Numbered from the stretch's first letter, positions 8,091-17,549 are shown. The stretch is 64,000 bases of DNA from Bacillota bacterium (GCA_023435895.1 JAEZLH010000024.1:1-64000), one strand, 5' to 3'. Numbers and translations are program-made. Notes: generated by a model from the sequence alone, not told the origin.

Positions 8091-10184
8091 CTATTTTTTA
8101 TAAAATGCGGAAGCTTCTTTATGATAATAAGAAAGCGATGCTTGATTATTGAGGCTCTTAACTCCATTTACCATTTTCGCCACAAAGGCGTCCAGTTTGG
8201 CGGTGTACTCTTCCTTCGTTATCTGCCCTTCTGCCACATAGGTCAAACCCTTCTCCCAGCTTGCAGTTAGCTCTGGATTTAGCAAGGATTTAATGGAGGA
8301 ATTCACTACATCATAGATTAATTCACCCAGTAATGTAGGGGTAATAATCTGTGTCTTCTTATTTAAGTTAAGATACGTAATCGTTACTAACTTATTCAAA
8401 ATCTCTGCTCTGGTTGCACTGGTACCAATGCCACTTCCTTTGATTTGAGCGCGCAATTCTTCATCCTCAATTAATTGTCCTGCATTTTCCATGGCAAGAA
8501 TCAAGGCACCGGAATTATATCGCTTGGGAGGTGCTGTCTCCCCTTCCTTAATTGTAATTAGATTAACCGGCAGCTCCATCCCTTTTTTCAAATTCATTAC
8601 CGCCTGCAACATAGCTTGATCCGAACTTTCTTCCTGGGAGTTCTCGTTCTCTTCCCCACTCTTTTCCTGCTCCACCTTTACTGGGGCAGTGGAACTTTTC
8701 TCATAAGTGCTTCCTAAAATCTTCAGATATCCTTCCTTCTCCAATACTCTAACCGTGGCAAAGAAGCTTTCTCCCTGAATCTTTGCGGTAATGCCTACCT
8801 TACGATATTCAGCGGCAGGGAAGAAAATGCATAAAAATCGTTTCACTATGGTTTCATACACTTTGGCTGTTGTGGGTGCAAGAGATTTTAACGCACCCAA
8901 ACCCTGTCCTGTTGGGATAATGGCATAGTGATCGGTGATCTGACTATCGTTAACATAGCGGGTCTTTGCGATATTCTTATAGCTACCCTGCTCAAGAATT
9001 TCTTCTGCAAATCCTGAGAATTGGTTCAAGCCTTGAAGTCCTTTTATATTCTTATTAATTTCTTTTGCTACTGCTGTGGATAGTACCCTTGCATCCGTTC
9101 TTGGATAGGTTACCAACTTCTTCTCATACAACTCCTGTGTCACCTTTAGGGTTTCATCTGGACTTATCTTAAACATTCTAGAACAATCATTTTGAAGTTC
9201 CGCAAGATTATATAAAAGCGGAGGATTCTTGTTCTCTTTCTTCTTCTCAAGAGCACTAATCTGTGCCATTAATTGTGATGGTTCTTCTGGAGATGTTTTG
9301 GAATTCCATGTTCCATCATCATTTAGTTCTGGAAACCCTTCTGCAAGATCTGTAATCATCTTAACTGCTGACGTCTTTTCTGAAAAACCATTCTCTTTAT
9401 AGAGTAACGGGGAGTTAAAGTATTTAGACCCTTCTACTGCACGAAATTCAGCAGACAGCTCCTTACCCTCCACGATAAGTCCGCTTAAAACACGGTAAAA
9501 CGGAGTTTTTACAAAGTTTCTGAACTCCCTTTCTCTACGCACTACCATGCCAAGAACACAGGTCATAACACGACCCACCGATAAAGCAGTCCATTTTTGT
9601 GAGTTCAACAACTTTTGAACCTCATTACCATACTTTAATGTAAGGATTCTGGAGAAATTAATACCCATCAGATAATCCTCCTGTGCCCTTAGATAAGCGG
9701 CATTGGATAGCGGGTCATACGCGGATAACGGCTTTGCCTCCCTAATACCTCGAAGAATCTCCTCCTCCGTCTGGGAATCAATCCATACTCTTTTGCGTTC
9801 CTTGTTCTTTGGTACCTTTGCCTCCTGATCTACCAATCGGTAAATATATTCCCCTTCCCGTCCGGAGTCGGTGCACACATAGATGGTATCCACATCCTTA
9901 CGATTTAACAAACCCTTTACTATATTAAATTGCTTCTTAACATTCCCAATTACCTCATAACGATATTCATTCGGAATGAAAGGAAGCGTCTGCATACTCC
10001 ATTTTTTTAAAGCCGGATCGTAAACCTCCGGGTAGCTCATGGTTACCAAATGACCGACACACCAGGTTACAATCGCATTCTCCGACTCAATAAAACCATC
10101 CTGCTTCTTTCCTGTTATTTTAAGTGCCTTTGCAAATTCATTTGCAACACTGGGCTTTTCTGCAATGTATAAACTCTTTGACAT
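8091..10184 (-). CDS. topB: DNA topoisomerase III
   Basis: 697 residues, a type IA topoisomerase that cuts one DNA strand through a 5'-phosphotyrosine and resolves recombination or replication intermediates. The N-terminal TOPRIM domain shows IAEKPS (E9) and the acidic metal site CTDSGREGE (D106, E110). The catalytic tyrosine is Y360 in LVTYPRTDAR, and DHYAIIPTG and SATRAEIL follow as in TopB. The region around residues 520-545 is a Glu/Ser-rich insertion. There is no C-terminal zinc-finger region, as is usual for this clostridial TopB class. TGGAGG precedes the ATG. It is a single gene divergent from degV; the downstream spacer is repeat-rich. Confidence 0.93.
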   Translation of the reverse strand: MSKSLYIAEKPSVANEFAKALKITGKKQDGFIESENAIVTWCVGHLVTMSYPEVYDPALKKWSMQTLPFIPNEYRYEVIGNVKKQFNIVKGLLNRKDVDTIYVCTDSGREGEYIYRLVDQEAKVPKNKERKRVWIDSQTEEEILRGIREAKPLSAYDPLSNAAYLRAQEDYLMGINFSRILTLKYGNEVQKLLNSQKWTALSVGRVMTCVLGMVVRREREFRNFVKTPFYRVLSGLIVEGKELSAEFRAVEGSKYFNSPLLYKENGFSEKTSAVKMITDLAEGFPELNDDGTWNSKTSPEEPSQLMAQISALEKKKENKNPPLLYNLAELQNDCSRMFKISPDETLKVTQELYEKKLVTYPRTDARVLSTAVAKEINKNIKGLQGLNQFSGFAEEILEQGSYKNIAKTRYVNDSQITDHYAIIPTGQGLGALKSLAPTTAKVYETIVKRFLCIFFPAAEYRKVGITAKIQGESFFATVRVLEKEGYLKILGSTYEKSSTAPVKVEQEKSGEENENSQEESSDQAMLQAVMNLKKGMELPVNLITIKEGETAPPKRYNSGALILAMENAGQLIEDEELRAQIKGSGIGTSATRAEILNKLVTITYLNLNKKTQIITPTLLGELIYDVVNSSIKSLLNPELTASWEKGLTYVAEGQITKEEYTAKLDAFVAKMVNGVKSLNNQASLSYYHKEASAFYKK

Positions 10185-10277
10185 ATTCCTCCAACTTTCC
10201 GATTTATAAGACGATTATACCATGTGGGAAAAGTAAAGGGAATGAAAAATACAGAAAAGTGAAAAAAGTGGAGGTTA

Positions 10278-10470
10278 ATGTACCGACGAATGCAAATACT
10301 CCTTTTCGGAAATCATTTATCGTATTCATTATTCCAAGTTCTGAATTGGGAGTGAACAGTAACCCTTATGCACTGCTACGTAATGCAACTACGCGGAAGT
10401 GGCTCTGCTTTGGGAAACATTTATCGAAATCATATCTCTACTTTGACACTGGGAGTGAACAATTAATTTG
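10278..10470. repeat. Two diverged ~104-bp direct repeats upstream of degV
   Basis: CATTTATCG occurs at 10314 and 10418, and GGGAGTGAACA occurs after each, with partial similarity across the whole interval. This is an imperfect duplication in the topB-degV spacer. A reading frame across it (10124-10471) has no ribosome binding site and is not a gene. Confidence 0.45.
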
Positions 10471-10512
10471 AGCTGTTTTTCACTCATAACTCAGAACTAT
10501 TTAACATTCTTG

Positions 10513-10541
10513 TTGAAACTTTCCATATGTTCGTATAAAAT
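10513..10541 (+). promoter_or_regulatory. Promoter of the degV-LUD operon
   Basis: TTGAAA (10513-10518), a 17-bp spacer, TAAAAT (10536-10541), 48 bp before the degV ATG. Confidence 0.6.
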
Positions 10542-10589
10542 GGTGATAAGAATTTATACTACTTATTAACATACAATTGGAGGAATTTC

Positions 10590-11477
10590 ATGAAGGAATA
10601 TCAGATATTCAGTGATTCATCATGTGACTTACCCGAACTTTTAGTGAAAGAACATGGAATCAAATTAATACCGTTTTATGTAACTTTTGATCAGGACAAC
10701 TATTATAAGGAAAATATTGAGATAACCAATGAAGAATTTTACGAAAAGCTATCTCAAAAGAATACCATTTCCACAACCTCACTTCCTTCTGTGCAGGATT
10801 ATATGACTGAATTCAAGAGATCAATAAAAGACGGTAACGATGTTATCTGCATATGCTTATCCCACCAACTTAGCGGTTCCTATCAATCCGCTGTCAATGC
10901 AAAGGATATTCTTGAAGAACAGTACCCGGATGCAAGAATATATATTATCGACAGCTTTCAGGCAACTGCAGGACAGGGTCTGTTATTGTTACAACTTGCT
11001 TATATGAAGGAAGCTGGTATCCCTTTGGAGGAAGCCGCCGAAAAGTTGGAATTACTTCGTACTACCTCAAGAATTATGTTCACAGTGGATAACTTAACTT
11101 ACCTGGAAAAAGGCAGACGCATTGGTAAAGCCGCTGCTCTTGCCGGAACAATGTTAGATTTAAAGCCATTAATCCAGCTTAAGGATGCAGAGCTGATCCC
11201 CTATTCCAATATTCGAGGACGTGCCAAATCGTTAGAAAAAATTCTAACCATGGTTGAGGAATATTTCATAGAATCCAATGAAAATCCTTCTAATTATGAT
11301 TTTTGCATTGCCAACGCTACTACAGAGGAGGAGGCTGCCCATCTACGCCATGAGGTTGAGAACTTCATTCGACGAGCAATCAAATATCCTATTTTCCAAA
11401 TCGGGGTTACAATTGGTACCTATACCGGTCCTGGAGGAATAGGCATTTGCTTTATTAAAAAATATAATTGCCTATAG
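10590..11477 (+). CDS. DegV family fatty-acid-binding protein
   Basis: 295 residues. It opens with the DegV signature FSDSSCDLP (residues 7-15), followed by STTSLPSVQDY and CLSHQLSGSYQSA, the Ser/Thr residues that bind the fatty-acid carboxylate, and later LEKGRRIG and KPLI. DegV/FakB proteins bind one fatty acid and can present it to a FakA kinase for phosphorylation. No fakA lies here, so the partner would be elsewhere. TGGAGG precedes the ATG. It forms a short operon with the LUD gene starting 11 bases after its stop. Confidence 0.88.
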   Translation: MKEYQIFSDSSCDLPELLVKEHGIKLIPFYVTFDQDNYYKENIEITNEEFYEKLSQKNTISTTSLPSVQDYMTEFKRSIKDGNDVICICLSHQLSGSYQSAVNAKDILEEQYPDARIYIIDSFQATAGQGLLLLQLAYMKEAGIPLEEAAEKLELLRTTSRIMFTVDNLTYLEKGRRIGKAAALAGTMLDLKPLIQLKDAELIPYSNIRGRAKSLEKILTMVEEYFIESNENPSNYDFCIANATTEEEAAHLRHEVENFIRRAIKYPIFQIGVTIGTYTGPGGIGICFIKKYNCL

Positions 11478-11488
11478 GAGGAAAGATC

Positions 11489-12124
11489 ATGACACCCAAG
11501 AAGATTAACTACGAGAATTTGGCAGACAGTATCATTGACAAATTCAACAAAAGAGGAATTGAAGGCTATTACTGTGAGAATTCTGAAGAGGCTTTGCTGA
11601 CAGCCAAGCGCTTTTTAACTCCTGGTTGCTCCGTCTCTTGGGGTGGTTCACAGACACTTTCCGATATTGGATTATTGGATGATCTCTATGATTCAGATTA
11701 CATACTTTGTGACCGAAATAAGGCTAGTACTCCCGATGAGAAATCCGCAATGTATAGTAAAATTGTGACTGCAGACTACTATTTTATGAGTTCCAATGCG
11801 ATTTCCTTGGATGGTCAACTGATAAATATTGACGGTTCCGGTAATCGGGTAGCCTGCTTAATCACTGGTCCAAAGTATGTAATTATCATCGCAGGCATGA
11901 ATAAAATTGTAACAGATGTAACGAACGGAATTGAGCGTGTGCGCAATATGGCAGCAGCTCCTAACGCTGTACGACTTGGTTGTAAAACACCCTGTGCTGA
12001 ACTAGGCAGATGCGCCAATTGCCTAACGGATGATTGTCTTTGCTGTGAGATTGTAATCACTCGCAAATCCAGAATACCCGGGCGAATAAAGGTTATCCTT
12101 GTTGGAGAAGAATTGGGCTTCTAA
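11489..12124 (+). CDS. LUD-domain protein (LutC/YkgG-like, DUF162)
   Basis: 211 residues from the ATG at 11489, preceded by TAGGAGGAAAG. The LUD core is clear: SVSWGGSQTLSDIGL, DYYFMSSNAISLDGQLINIDGSGNRVA and a Cys-rich C-terminal region CKTPCAELGRCANC...CLCC at about residues 165-188. LUD domains occur in LutB/LutC lactate oxidation proteins, but this stand-alone Cys-rich form is of unknown function and has no LutA/LutB partner here. The cysteine cluster may bind a metal or Fe-S centre (inference). Confidence 0.8.
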   Translation: MTPKKINYENLADSIIDKFNKRGIEGYYCENSEEALLTAKRFLTPGCSVSWGGSQTLSDIGLLDDLYDSDYILCDRNKASTPDEKSAMYSKIVTADYYFMSSNAISLDGQLINIDGSGNRVACLITGPKYVIIIAGMNKIVTDVTNGIERVRNMAAAPNAVRLGCKTPCAELGRCANCLTDDCLCCEIVITRKSRIPGRIKVILVGEELGF

Positions 12125-12234
12125 ACGATTGAGCCAGTTCGTATTCTATCCAAATTAGAGAATTCTAGGGATTGTTATTCTCTAAAAACCTTTCGCTCTC
12201 AATAATATTACAAAAAGAAAGAGAGGAATTGAAT

Positions 12235-12417
12235 ATGTCATTAAAAAATTGTTGTACCTCAGAAGAAAGTGGATCTTACGTAAAGGTAAATGTTGATGTA
12301 ACTAAAATTGTAAAATACTGTGCTTTCGCAGGTGTTTTGATTGTTGGAATTATATTTGGAACCAGATGTTTTCGAAATATGTTAGAAGAGGATTTTTTTG
12401 ATCAGCATAAGAAATAG
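12235..12417 (+). CDS. Small single-pass membrane protein (60 aa)
   Basis: Starts at the ATG at 12235, with GAGAGGAATTGA as ribosome binding site; the upstream in-frame extension lacks one. Residues 1-25 are polar, with CC at 6-7. Residues 28-45 are hydrophobic (CAFAGVLIVGIIFG), and the short tail is acidic to basic (MLEEDFFDQHKK). No family recognised. It may be co-transcribed with degV and the LUD gene. Confidence 0.55.
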   Translation: MSLKNCCTSEESGSYVKVNVDVTKIVKYCAFAGVLIVGIIFGTRCFRNMLEEDFFDQHKK

Positions 12418-12805
12418 GTTATCACAGAAGGTATATCTTTCTATGTATCCAAGAAACATTGATCTTACCAGACACCATAAAATTCACAGAGTACCATAAC
12501 TCAAAGCACTCCAACGTTTTCAAAGAGTGCCGTCCGAAAAACTACAGACCAAAAAAATGTACTCTAAAAAACTGTGGTCTTAAATCACCATGTCATAATA
12601 ACTGTGGTCTTAAATACTAGTTCTAAATGAAATGCTTTTGGATATCGAAACTTTGAGAATTTTAGAAATAGAATTATATTAGCCTTAATCATTAAAGTAA
12701 CCGGAAGTGAATCCTTCCGGTTACCAAAAATCATTTTATCCCAACTCTTGACAAAGAGCCTAAATACTATGATCTTAAATCCTTTGCTCTTGAATACTTT
12801 GCTCT
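12418..12805. other. Spacer with short repeats between convergent genes
   Basis: Contains ACTGTGGTCTTAAAT twice (12571-12585 and 12601-12615), a related ACTATGATCTTAAAT at 12766-12780 and two TTTGCTCTT units. Otherwise no gene or RNA is seen. Confidence 0.5.
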
Positions 12806-12840
12806 TAAAAGAGGATGTTGCAAACTTTTGCAACATCCTC
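12806..12840 (-). terminator. Terminator of glyA
   Basis: GAGGATGTTGCAAA / TGCAACATCCTC hairpin (12811-12840) followed on the - strand by TTTT, 21 bp after the glyA stop. Confidence 0.85.
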
Positions 12841-12861
12841 CTATTTATTCATCATTTCAAA

Positions 12862-14100
12862 TTAGTACAAAGGATACTTATCCGTCAATGATTTTACCAT
12901 CTCCATAGCCTTTTCTTTATTCGCGTCAACATCCTTCACTAACAGATAAATTGCTTCTGCAATAACATCCATATCTTCTGCATTCATTCCTCTTGTAGTA
13001 ACCGCTGCTGTACCAAGACGGATACCGCTGGTTACAAACGGAGATGCAGGGTCATTGGGAACGGCATTTTTATTACAGGTAATCTTCGCTGCATCCAAAA
13101 GCTTCTCTGTATCTTTACCGGTTACGCCCATATTCTGAAGATCCACCAACATCAAATGATTATCGGTACCTCCTGATACTAAGTTGAATCCTCTCTTTGT
13201 TAAGCCTGTTGCCAATGCTTGAGCATTTTCAACCACGCGTTTTGCATAATCCTTAAAACCAGGCTCAAGTGCTTCTTTAAAACATACAGCCTTTGCCGCT
13301 ATTACATGCATTAATGGTCCTCCCTGAATACCAGGGAACACCGCCTTATTTAACTTATATTCCTCTGCAAATTCAGCGCTGGATAAAATCATACCGCCTC
13401 TTGGTCCGCGAAGTGTCTTATGAGTTGTAGTTGTCGTTACATGTGCGTACGGAATCGGACTCTCGTGATATCCGCCTGCAACCAAACCTGCGATATGCGC
13501 CATATCTACCATCAAAAGGGCGCCTGCTTCATCTGCGATCTCACGGAATTTCTTAAAATCAATCTTTCTGGCATAGGCACTGGCACCAGCGATGATTAAC
13601 TTGGGTTTATTCTCTAAAGCAAGCTTTCTTACATTATCATAATCAATAAAACCTTCATCATTTACACCGTAAGGTACAATTTTAAAATAGCTTCCGCTCA
13701 TATTAACTGGGCTTCCGTGTGTTAAATGACCACCATGTGCAAGGTTCATACCAAGTACTGTATCACCGGGTTTTAATAAGGCAAAGAATACTGCCATATT
13801 CGCCTGAGCGCCGGAGTGAGGCTGCACATTAGCATAGGTACATCCAAATAATTGCTTTGCTCGGTCTATTGCAAGGTTCTCCGCAATATCAACACAGTCA
13901 CAACCGCCGTAATATCTCTTGCCAGGATAACCCTCCGCATATTTGTTGGTTAAATGGCTTCCCATTGCTGCCATAACTGCCTTACTTACAAAATTTTCAG
14001 AAGCAATTAACTCTATATGGCTGTTCTGTCTATCAATTTCAAGTGAGATTGCTTCCGCCAATTCAGGATCATATGATTTTACGTCTTCAAATGAATACAT
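12862..14100 (-). CDS. glyA: Serine hydroxymethyltransferase
   Basis: 412 residues, the full family length. It is a PLP enzyme that interconverts serine and glycine and loads one-carbon units on tetrahydrofolate. The Schiff-base lysine is K228 in VTTTTTHKTLRGPRGG. LIASENFVS near residue 32, the YAEGYPGKRYYGGC substrate loop and VDMAHIAGL (D199) are all intact. GGATGGAAG precedes the ATG. It is a single-gene unit with its own terminator and an extended -10 promoter (14148-14156). Confidence 0.97.
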   Translation of the reverse strand: MYSFEDVKSYDPELAEAISLEIDRQNSHIELIASENFVSKAVMAAMGSHLTNKYAEGYPGKRYYGGCDCVDIAENLAIDRAKQLFGCTYANVQPHSGAQANMAVFFALLKPGDTVLGMNLAHGGHLTHGSPVNMSGSYFKIVPYGVNDEGFIDYDNVRKLALENKPKLIIAGASAYARKIDFKKFREIADEAGALLMVDMAHIAGLVAGGYHESPIPYAHVTTTTTHKTLRGPRGGMILSSAEFAEEYKLNKAVFPGIQGGPLMHVIAAKAVCFKEALEPGFKDYAKRVVENAQALATGLTKRGFNLVSGGTDNHLMLVDLQNMGVTGKDTEKLLDAAKITCNKNAVPNDPASPFVTSGIRLGTAAVTTRGMNAEDMDVIAEAIYLLVKDVDANKEKAMEMVKSLTDKYPLY

Positions 14101-14147
14101 TGTCTTCCATCCCTTTCCGATTTTTTAACAAATTACGTTTGTCGTAT

Positions 14148-14156
14148 AGTATAGCA
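14148..14156 (-). promoter_or_regulatory. Extended -10 promoter of glyA
   Basis: TGCTATACT on the - strand, about 48 bp before the glyA ATG. It is the same string as upstream of the Fe-S scaffold operon. Confidence 0.45.
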
Positions 14157-14159
14157 TAC

Positions 14160-14520
14160 CATACCCTATTATGGAAGTAAAAATACGATATTACTGCATA
14201 ATCATTCATAAATTTCTCTTATATTAGTTATTGTTCTTTATAATAATACAGAGAGTTACATACAATGCCAGTTACCTGGTATACTATAGGGGAGATCATT
14301 GGCAATTTGCACAGTATAGACAGCCCTTTGATACGCTAGTCAATCATATTTATTAAAAGAACCGTAGTATATTGGTTGTTTCTGGATAAGCAATTGACAT
14401 ATAAGAATAGGAATGCAAATTACGTATCGTCGATATAAAGTTTAAGGGAAATCATTTGTGTGTGGGTCTGTTTATAGTTTTGTGTAAACTCATTCTGCAT
14501 AATACTCTATTCCCGAGCTG
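14160..14520. other. Spacer without recognised feature
   Basis: Between the glyA promoter and the cdd terminator. Some short AT palindromes; no ribosome binding site with a usable frame and no RNA family that I recognise. Confidence 0.4.
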
Positions 14521-14526
14521 ATGATA

Positions 14527-14588
14527 CATAAAAATCCATGAAATACAATCAGGCAAAAGGTTCCGCCTTTACGGTATTTCATGGATTT
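14527..14588 (-). terminator. Terminator of cdd
   Basis: Long hairpin, outer stem AAATCCATGAAATAC / GTATTTCATGGATTT, inner GC-rich part AGGC/GCCT, then TTTTTAT on the - strand. Confidence 0.8.
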
Positions 14589-14673
14589 AATAAAATTTTT
14601 AAGGCTTCAGACTATCTAAGATACAGAATTTGAAAAACCATCTCAATTGATAATGTATGGCAATTGACCATCC

Positions 14674-15183
14674 CTACAAACTCTCCGGCCCAAAGCTGAG
14701 TGGAAGCAATTCCTCCAAGAAAAATATTAAATATTCCTCTTCAGACCTTGCCAAGATAACTAAAAAATTCTTAGGATCAGTAAATTCCCTCAAAACCTGT
14801 CTGCATACGCCACAGGGTGTGCAATAATCTGTTATCAAACCATTCTTCCCACCAACAATTGCAATGGCAGAAAAATCTCTATCCCCTTCACTAATCGCTT
14901 TAAAGAAAGCGGTGCGTTCTGCACAATTTGTTGGGGTATAAGCTGCATTTTCAATATTGCATCCCTTATATACCTTCTGTTTCTTCGTTAATAACGCTGC
15001 TCCAACATTAAAATGTGAATAAGGAGCATAGGAATTTTTCATTGCATCAATGGCGTCACGAACCAGATTCTTTGCCACAGAATGACTTACAATTCCTTCT
15101 TTCTTTTGTAGTTCACCCTTTTCTCTTAAAATAAGGCTGTTCTTTGATTCCTCGTCTCTTTGAATGTTATTCTGCTCACTCAT
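14674..15183 (-). CDS. cdd: Cytidine deaminase
   Basis: 169 residues from the ATG at 15183 (GGGAGG upstream). It hydrolyses cytidine/deoxycytidine to uridine/deoxyuridine in nucleoside salvage. The zinc site and proton shuttle are seen in NCAERTAF (Cys and catalytic Glu) and TPCGVCRQ (two Cys). The core starts near residue 38; ordinary homotetrameric Cdd is ~130 residues, so about 35 polar N-terminal residues are extra. It lies 68 bp downstream of deoC and is probably co-transcribed with it. Confidence 0.93.
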   Translation of the reverse strand: MSEQNNIQRDEESKNSLILREKGELQKKEGIVSHSVAKNLVRDAIDAMKNSYAPYSHFNVGAALLTKKQKVYKGCNIENAAYTPTNCAERTAFFKAISEGDRDFSAIAIVGGKNGLITDYCTPCGVCRQVLREFTDPKNFLVILARSEEEYLIFFLEELLPLSFGPESL

Positions 15184-15251
15184 AAACAATTACCTCCCTG
15201 TTATTTCTTCGCCAGATTCTTAATGTTAAAGAAATTAGCTATTAAATAATC

Positions 15252-15917
15252 TTAATAGCCTGAGCCCTGTTCATTTTTAGCTAATTTTACAATTCTGCTG
15301 GTTCCGAGCCTAGACGCTCCCAACTCAATAAATTTATGGGCATCTTCAAAGGAAGAAATTCCTCCTGCCGCCTTTATCTTTACATCTTTACCCACATGTT
15401 TTGCAAATAATGCAACATCCTCAAAGGTCGCTCCTGAGGTAGAGAACCCAGTTGAAGTCTTAATAAAATCTGCTCCTGCCTTGGTTACAATGTCGCACAT
15501 TTTAATCTTCTCCTCCTCGGTCAGCAAACAGGTCTCAATAATTACCTTAAGAACCTTTTGACCACAGGCAGCCTTCATCTGTTTAATTTCATCCAAGATG
15601 CAATCAAATTTCTTATCCTTAACAAAGCCGATATTAACCACCATATCGATTTCATCTGCACCGTTGGCAATCGCATCCTTTGTTTCATACACCTTTACCG
15701 CCGTTGTATTATATCCATTAGGAAAACCAATCACGGTGCAAACCTTCATCTGATGATCAACATATTCCTTCACTTGCTCTACATAGGAAGGCGGAATACA
15801 CACGGACGCCACTCCATACTTTATTGCATCATCACATATCTCCTTAATCTCTTCCCATGTAGCCGTCTGCGTCAGCAGTGTATGATCCACTTTTCCAAAA
15901 ACATTATTATGCTCCAT
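15252..15917 (-). CDS. deoC: Deoxyribose-phosphate aldolase
   Basis: 221 residues, class I aldolase that splits 2-deoxyribose-5-phosphate into glyceraldehyde-3-phosphate and acetaldehyde. The Schiff-base lysine is K153 (GADFIKTSTGF) and the assisting lysine K182 (VKIKAAGGI), with D91 in DEIDMVVNIG. AGAGGA precedes the ATG. With deoD and cdd it makes a deoxynucleoside catabolic group. The 0.9 kb repeat region upstream separates it from deoD, so it may have its own promoter or be reached by read-through. Confidence 0.95.
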   Translation of the reverse strand: MEHNNVFGKVDHTLLTQTATWEEIKEICDDAIKYGVASVCIPPSYVEQVKEYVDHQMKVCTVIGFPNGYNTTAVKVYETKDAIANGADEIDMVVNIGFVKDKKFDCILDEIKQMKAACGQKVLKVIIETCLLTEEEKIKMCDIVTKAGADFIKTSTGFSTSGATFEDVALFAKHVGKDVKIKAAGGISSFEDAHKFIELGASRLGTSRIVKLAKNEQGSGY

Positions 15918-16009
15918 TATTACGTCCTCTTTCTTTCCGTTTAAGTTCGCAAATTCCTATCTACACCAATTGTGAAACCGAAACCATATCATTACCTTTA
16001 TTATCTCGA

Positions 16010-16225
16010 AATATTCCCTACCTATCGCAATTACTAATGCTTCACCTTTTCGCAACCCACTACCTAGGCATGTTGCCAAATCAAATCTTCACCATTTTAC
16101 AACCACTACCTCGGAATATTGCGAAATCAAATCCTTCGCCATTTTGCAACTACAACATCGGCAATATTGCGAAATCAAATTCTTCGCCATTTCGCAACTA
16201 CCACCTCAGCATATTGCGAATATCC
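16010..16225. repeat. ~47-bp tandem repeat, about four to five diverged copies
   Basis: The unit contains ACCTCGGCATATTGCGAAATC and CTTCGCCATTTTGCAAC. The ACCTnGG landmark occurs at about 16062, 16108, 16155 and 16203 (periods 46-48). The unit itself has inverted TTGCGAA/TTCGCAA pieces. The same module reappears inside the larger 222-bp repeats. Confidence 0.75.
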
Positions 16226-16237
16226 ATATCCTACATT

Positions 16238-16800
16238 ATTTATCAAACTTGTGCACAATTTTATCACTGACTCTTGACCGTAGGGCAACGGAATTGAGAA
16301 AATTCGTACTCATGCTTGATAAATTCTCTGCTTAACCCGTTTCACAATATACACTACATATCGTAATATACACCATCCAGCTAATTTCGAAATTAATTCC
16401 CTTCCATTTTGCAACCCCGACTACCTCGGCATATTGCGAAACATCCATAGCCTACCCTATTTATCAAGCGTGAGTACAATTTTATCGCTGACTCTTGACC
16501 GTAGGGCAACGGAAGTGAGAAAATTCGTACTCATGTTTGATAAATTCTCTGCCTAACCCGTTTCACAATATACACTACATATCGTAATATACACCATCTA
16601 GCTAATTGCGAAATTAATTCCCTTACCATTTTGCAACCCCCACTACCTCGGCATATTGCGAAACATCCAAACCCTACCCTATTTATCAAGCGTGAGTACA
16701 ATTTTATCGCTGACTCTTGACCGTAGGGCAACGGAAGCGAGAAAATTCGTACTCATGCTTGATAAATTCTCTGCCTAAACCGTTTCGCAATATTCACTAC
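16238..16800. repeat. ~222-bp direct repeat, 2.5-3 copies, each with a long palindrome
   Basis: CTCTTGACCG occurs at 16271, 16492 and 16714 (periods 221 and 222). Each copy carries an imperfect palindrome of about 87 bp. In the last copy the arms are 16681-16710 and 16737-16767, differing at three or four positions, with an inner CCGT/ACGG stem at 16721-16734. Copies are about 90-95% identical by eye. The region abuts the deoD stop codon. Confidence 0.8.
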
Positions 16801-16841
16801 CTAACGCAATATTCACTACCCAAGTGCATTCGCAATATTAC

Positions 16842-17549
16842 CTATGCAATTTCCAGTGCAATCTCCATCATATCACGGAAGGTAAGCTGCCTGTCCTCAG
16901 CTGATAGAGACTCCCCGGTAAACACATGATCCGATATGGTCAGAATACATAATGCCTTCTTGTTTGCTCTTGCTGCATTCATATATAACGCTGCCGCTTC
17001 CATTTCAACAGCAAGCACATTCATCTTACGCCATAGAGCCATTGCATCGGGATTATCATCATAGAAAGTATCAGAAGATAATACATTTCCAACCACAGTT
17101 TTAATATTCAGCTTCTCCCCTGCTTCAACAGCTTTGCGAAGTAACCCATAATCAGCAATCGGCGCAAAGGTTCCGGGCAATTTATACTGAGCAGCAAAAT
17201 TCGAATTGGTAGATGCTCCCATTCCGATTACAACATCCCTTAACTTAACATGTTCAGCAATCCCACCGGCAGAGCCAATCCGAATAATATTATCAACATC
17301 ATAAAAATTAAAAAGCTCATAGGAATAGATCCCAATAGAAGGCATCCCCATGCCACTTCCCATTACAGTTACTTTCTTTCCCTTATAAGTACCGGTATAG
17401 CCGAACATATTTCTGACTTTATTAAAGCAGACGATATCCTCAAGGTATGTTTCTGCGATAAATTTAGCTCTAAGCGGATCACCCGGCATTAAGACTGTCT
17501 TTGCAATATCTCCCTTATTTGCTTCATTGTGAGGTGTTGGTATTCCCAT
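16842..17549 (-). CDS. deoD: Purine nucleoside phosphorylase, DeoD type
   Basis: 235 residues. It phosphorolyses purine (deoxy)nucleosides to the base and (deoxy)ribose-1-phosphate. Hexameric-type signatures: MPGDPLRAKFIAE near the N-terminus, GSGMGMPSIGIYSYEL, RIGSAGG, VEMEAAALY (nucleoside contact) and TISDHVFTGE, whose Asp protonates the base. AAAGGAGG is at optimal distance from the ATG. It supplies deoxyribose-phosphate for DeoC after mutase action (deoB is not in the window). Confidence 0.96.
   Translation of the reverse strand: MGIPTPHNEANKGDIAKTVLMPGDPLRAKFIAETYLEDIVCFNKVRNMFGYTGTYKGKKVTVMGSGMGMPSIGIYSYELFNFYDVDNIIRIGSAGGIAEHVKLRDVVIGMGASTNSNFAAQYKLPGTFAPIADYGLLRKAVEAGEKLNIKTVVGNVLSSDTFYDDNPDAMALWRKMNVLAVEMEAAALYMNAARANKKALCILTISDHVFTGESLSAEDRQLTFRDMMEIALEIA

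Noticed and set aside
10124..10471. 115-codon + frame across the topB start and the degV upstream repeats
   Set aside because: Begins inside topB antisense, has no ribosome binding site and is made of a diverged duplication.
15878..16335. Overlapping open frames in the deoC-deoD spacer
   Set aside because: Products are translations of the tandem repeats (recurring CEIKFFAIS-type units); no ribosome binding site.
16010..16841. CRISPR array
   Set aside because: Repeat lengths (47 and 222 bp) and the lack of unique, uniform spacers do not fit CRISPR; the units are contiguous and nested.
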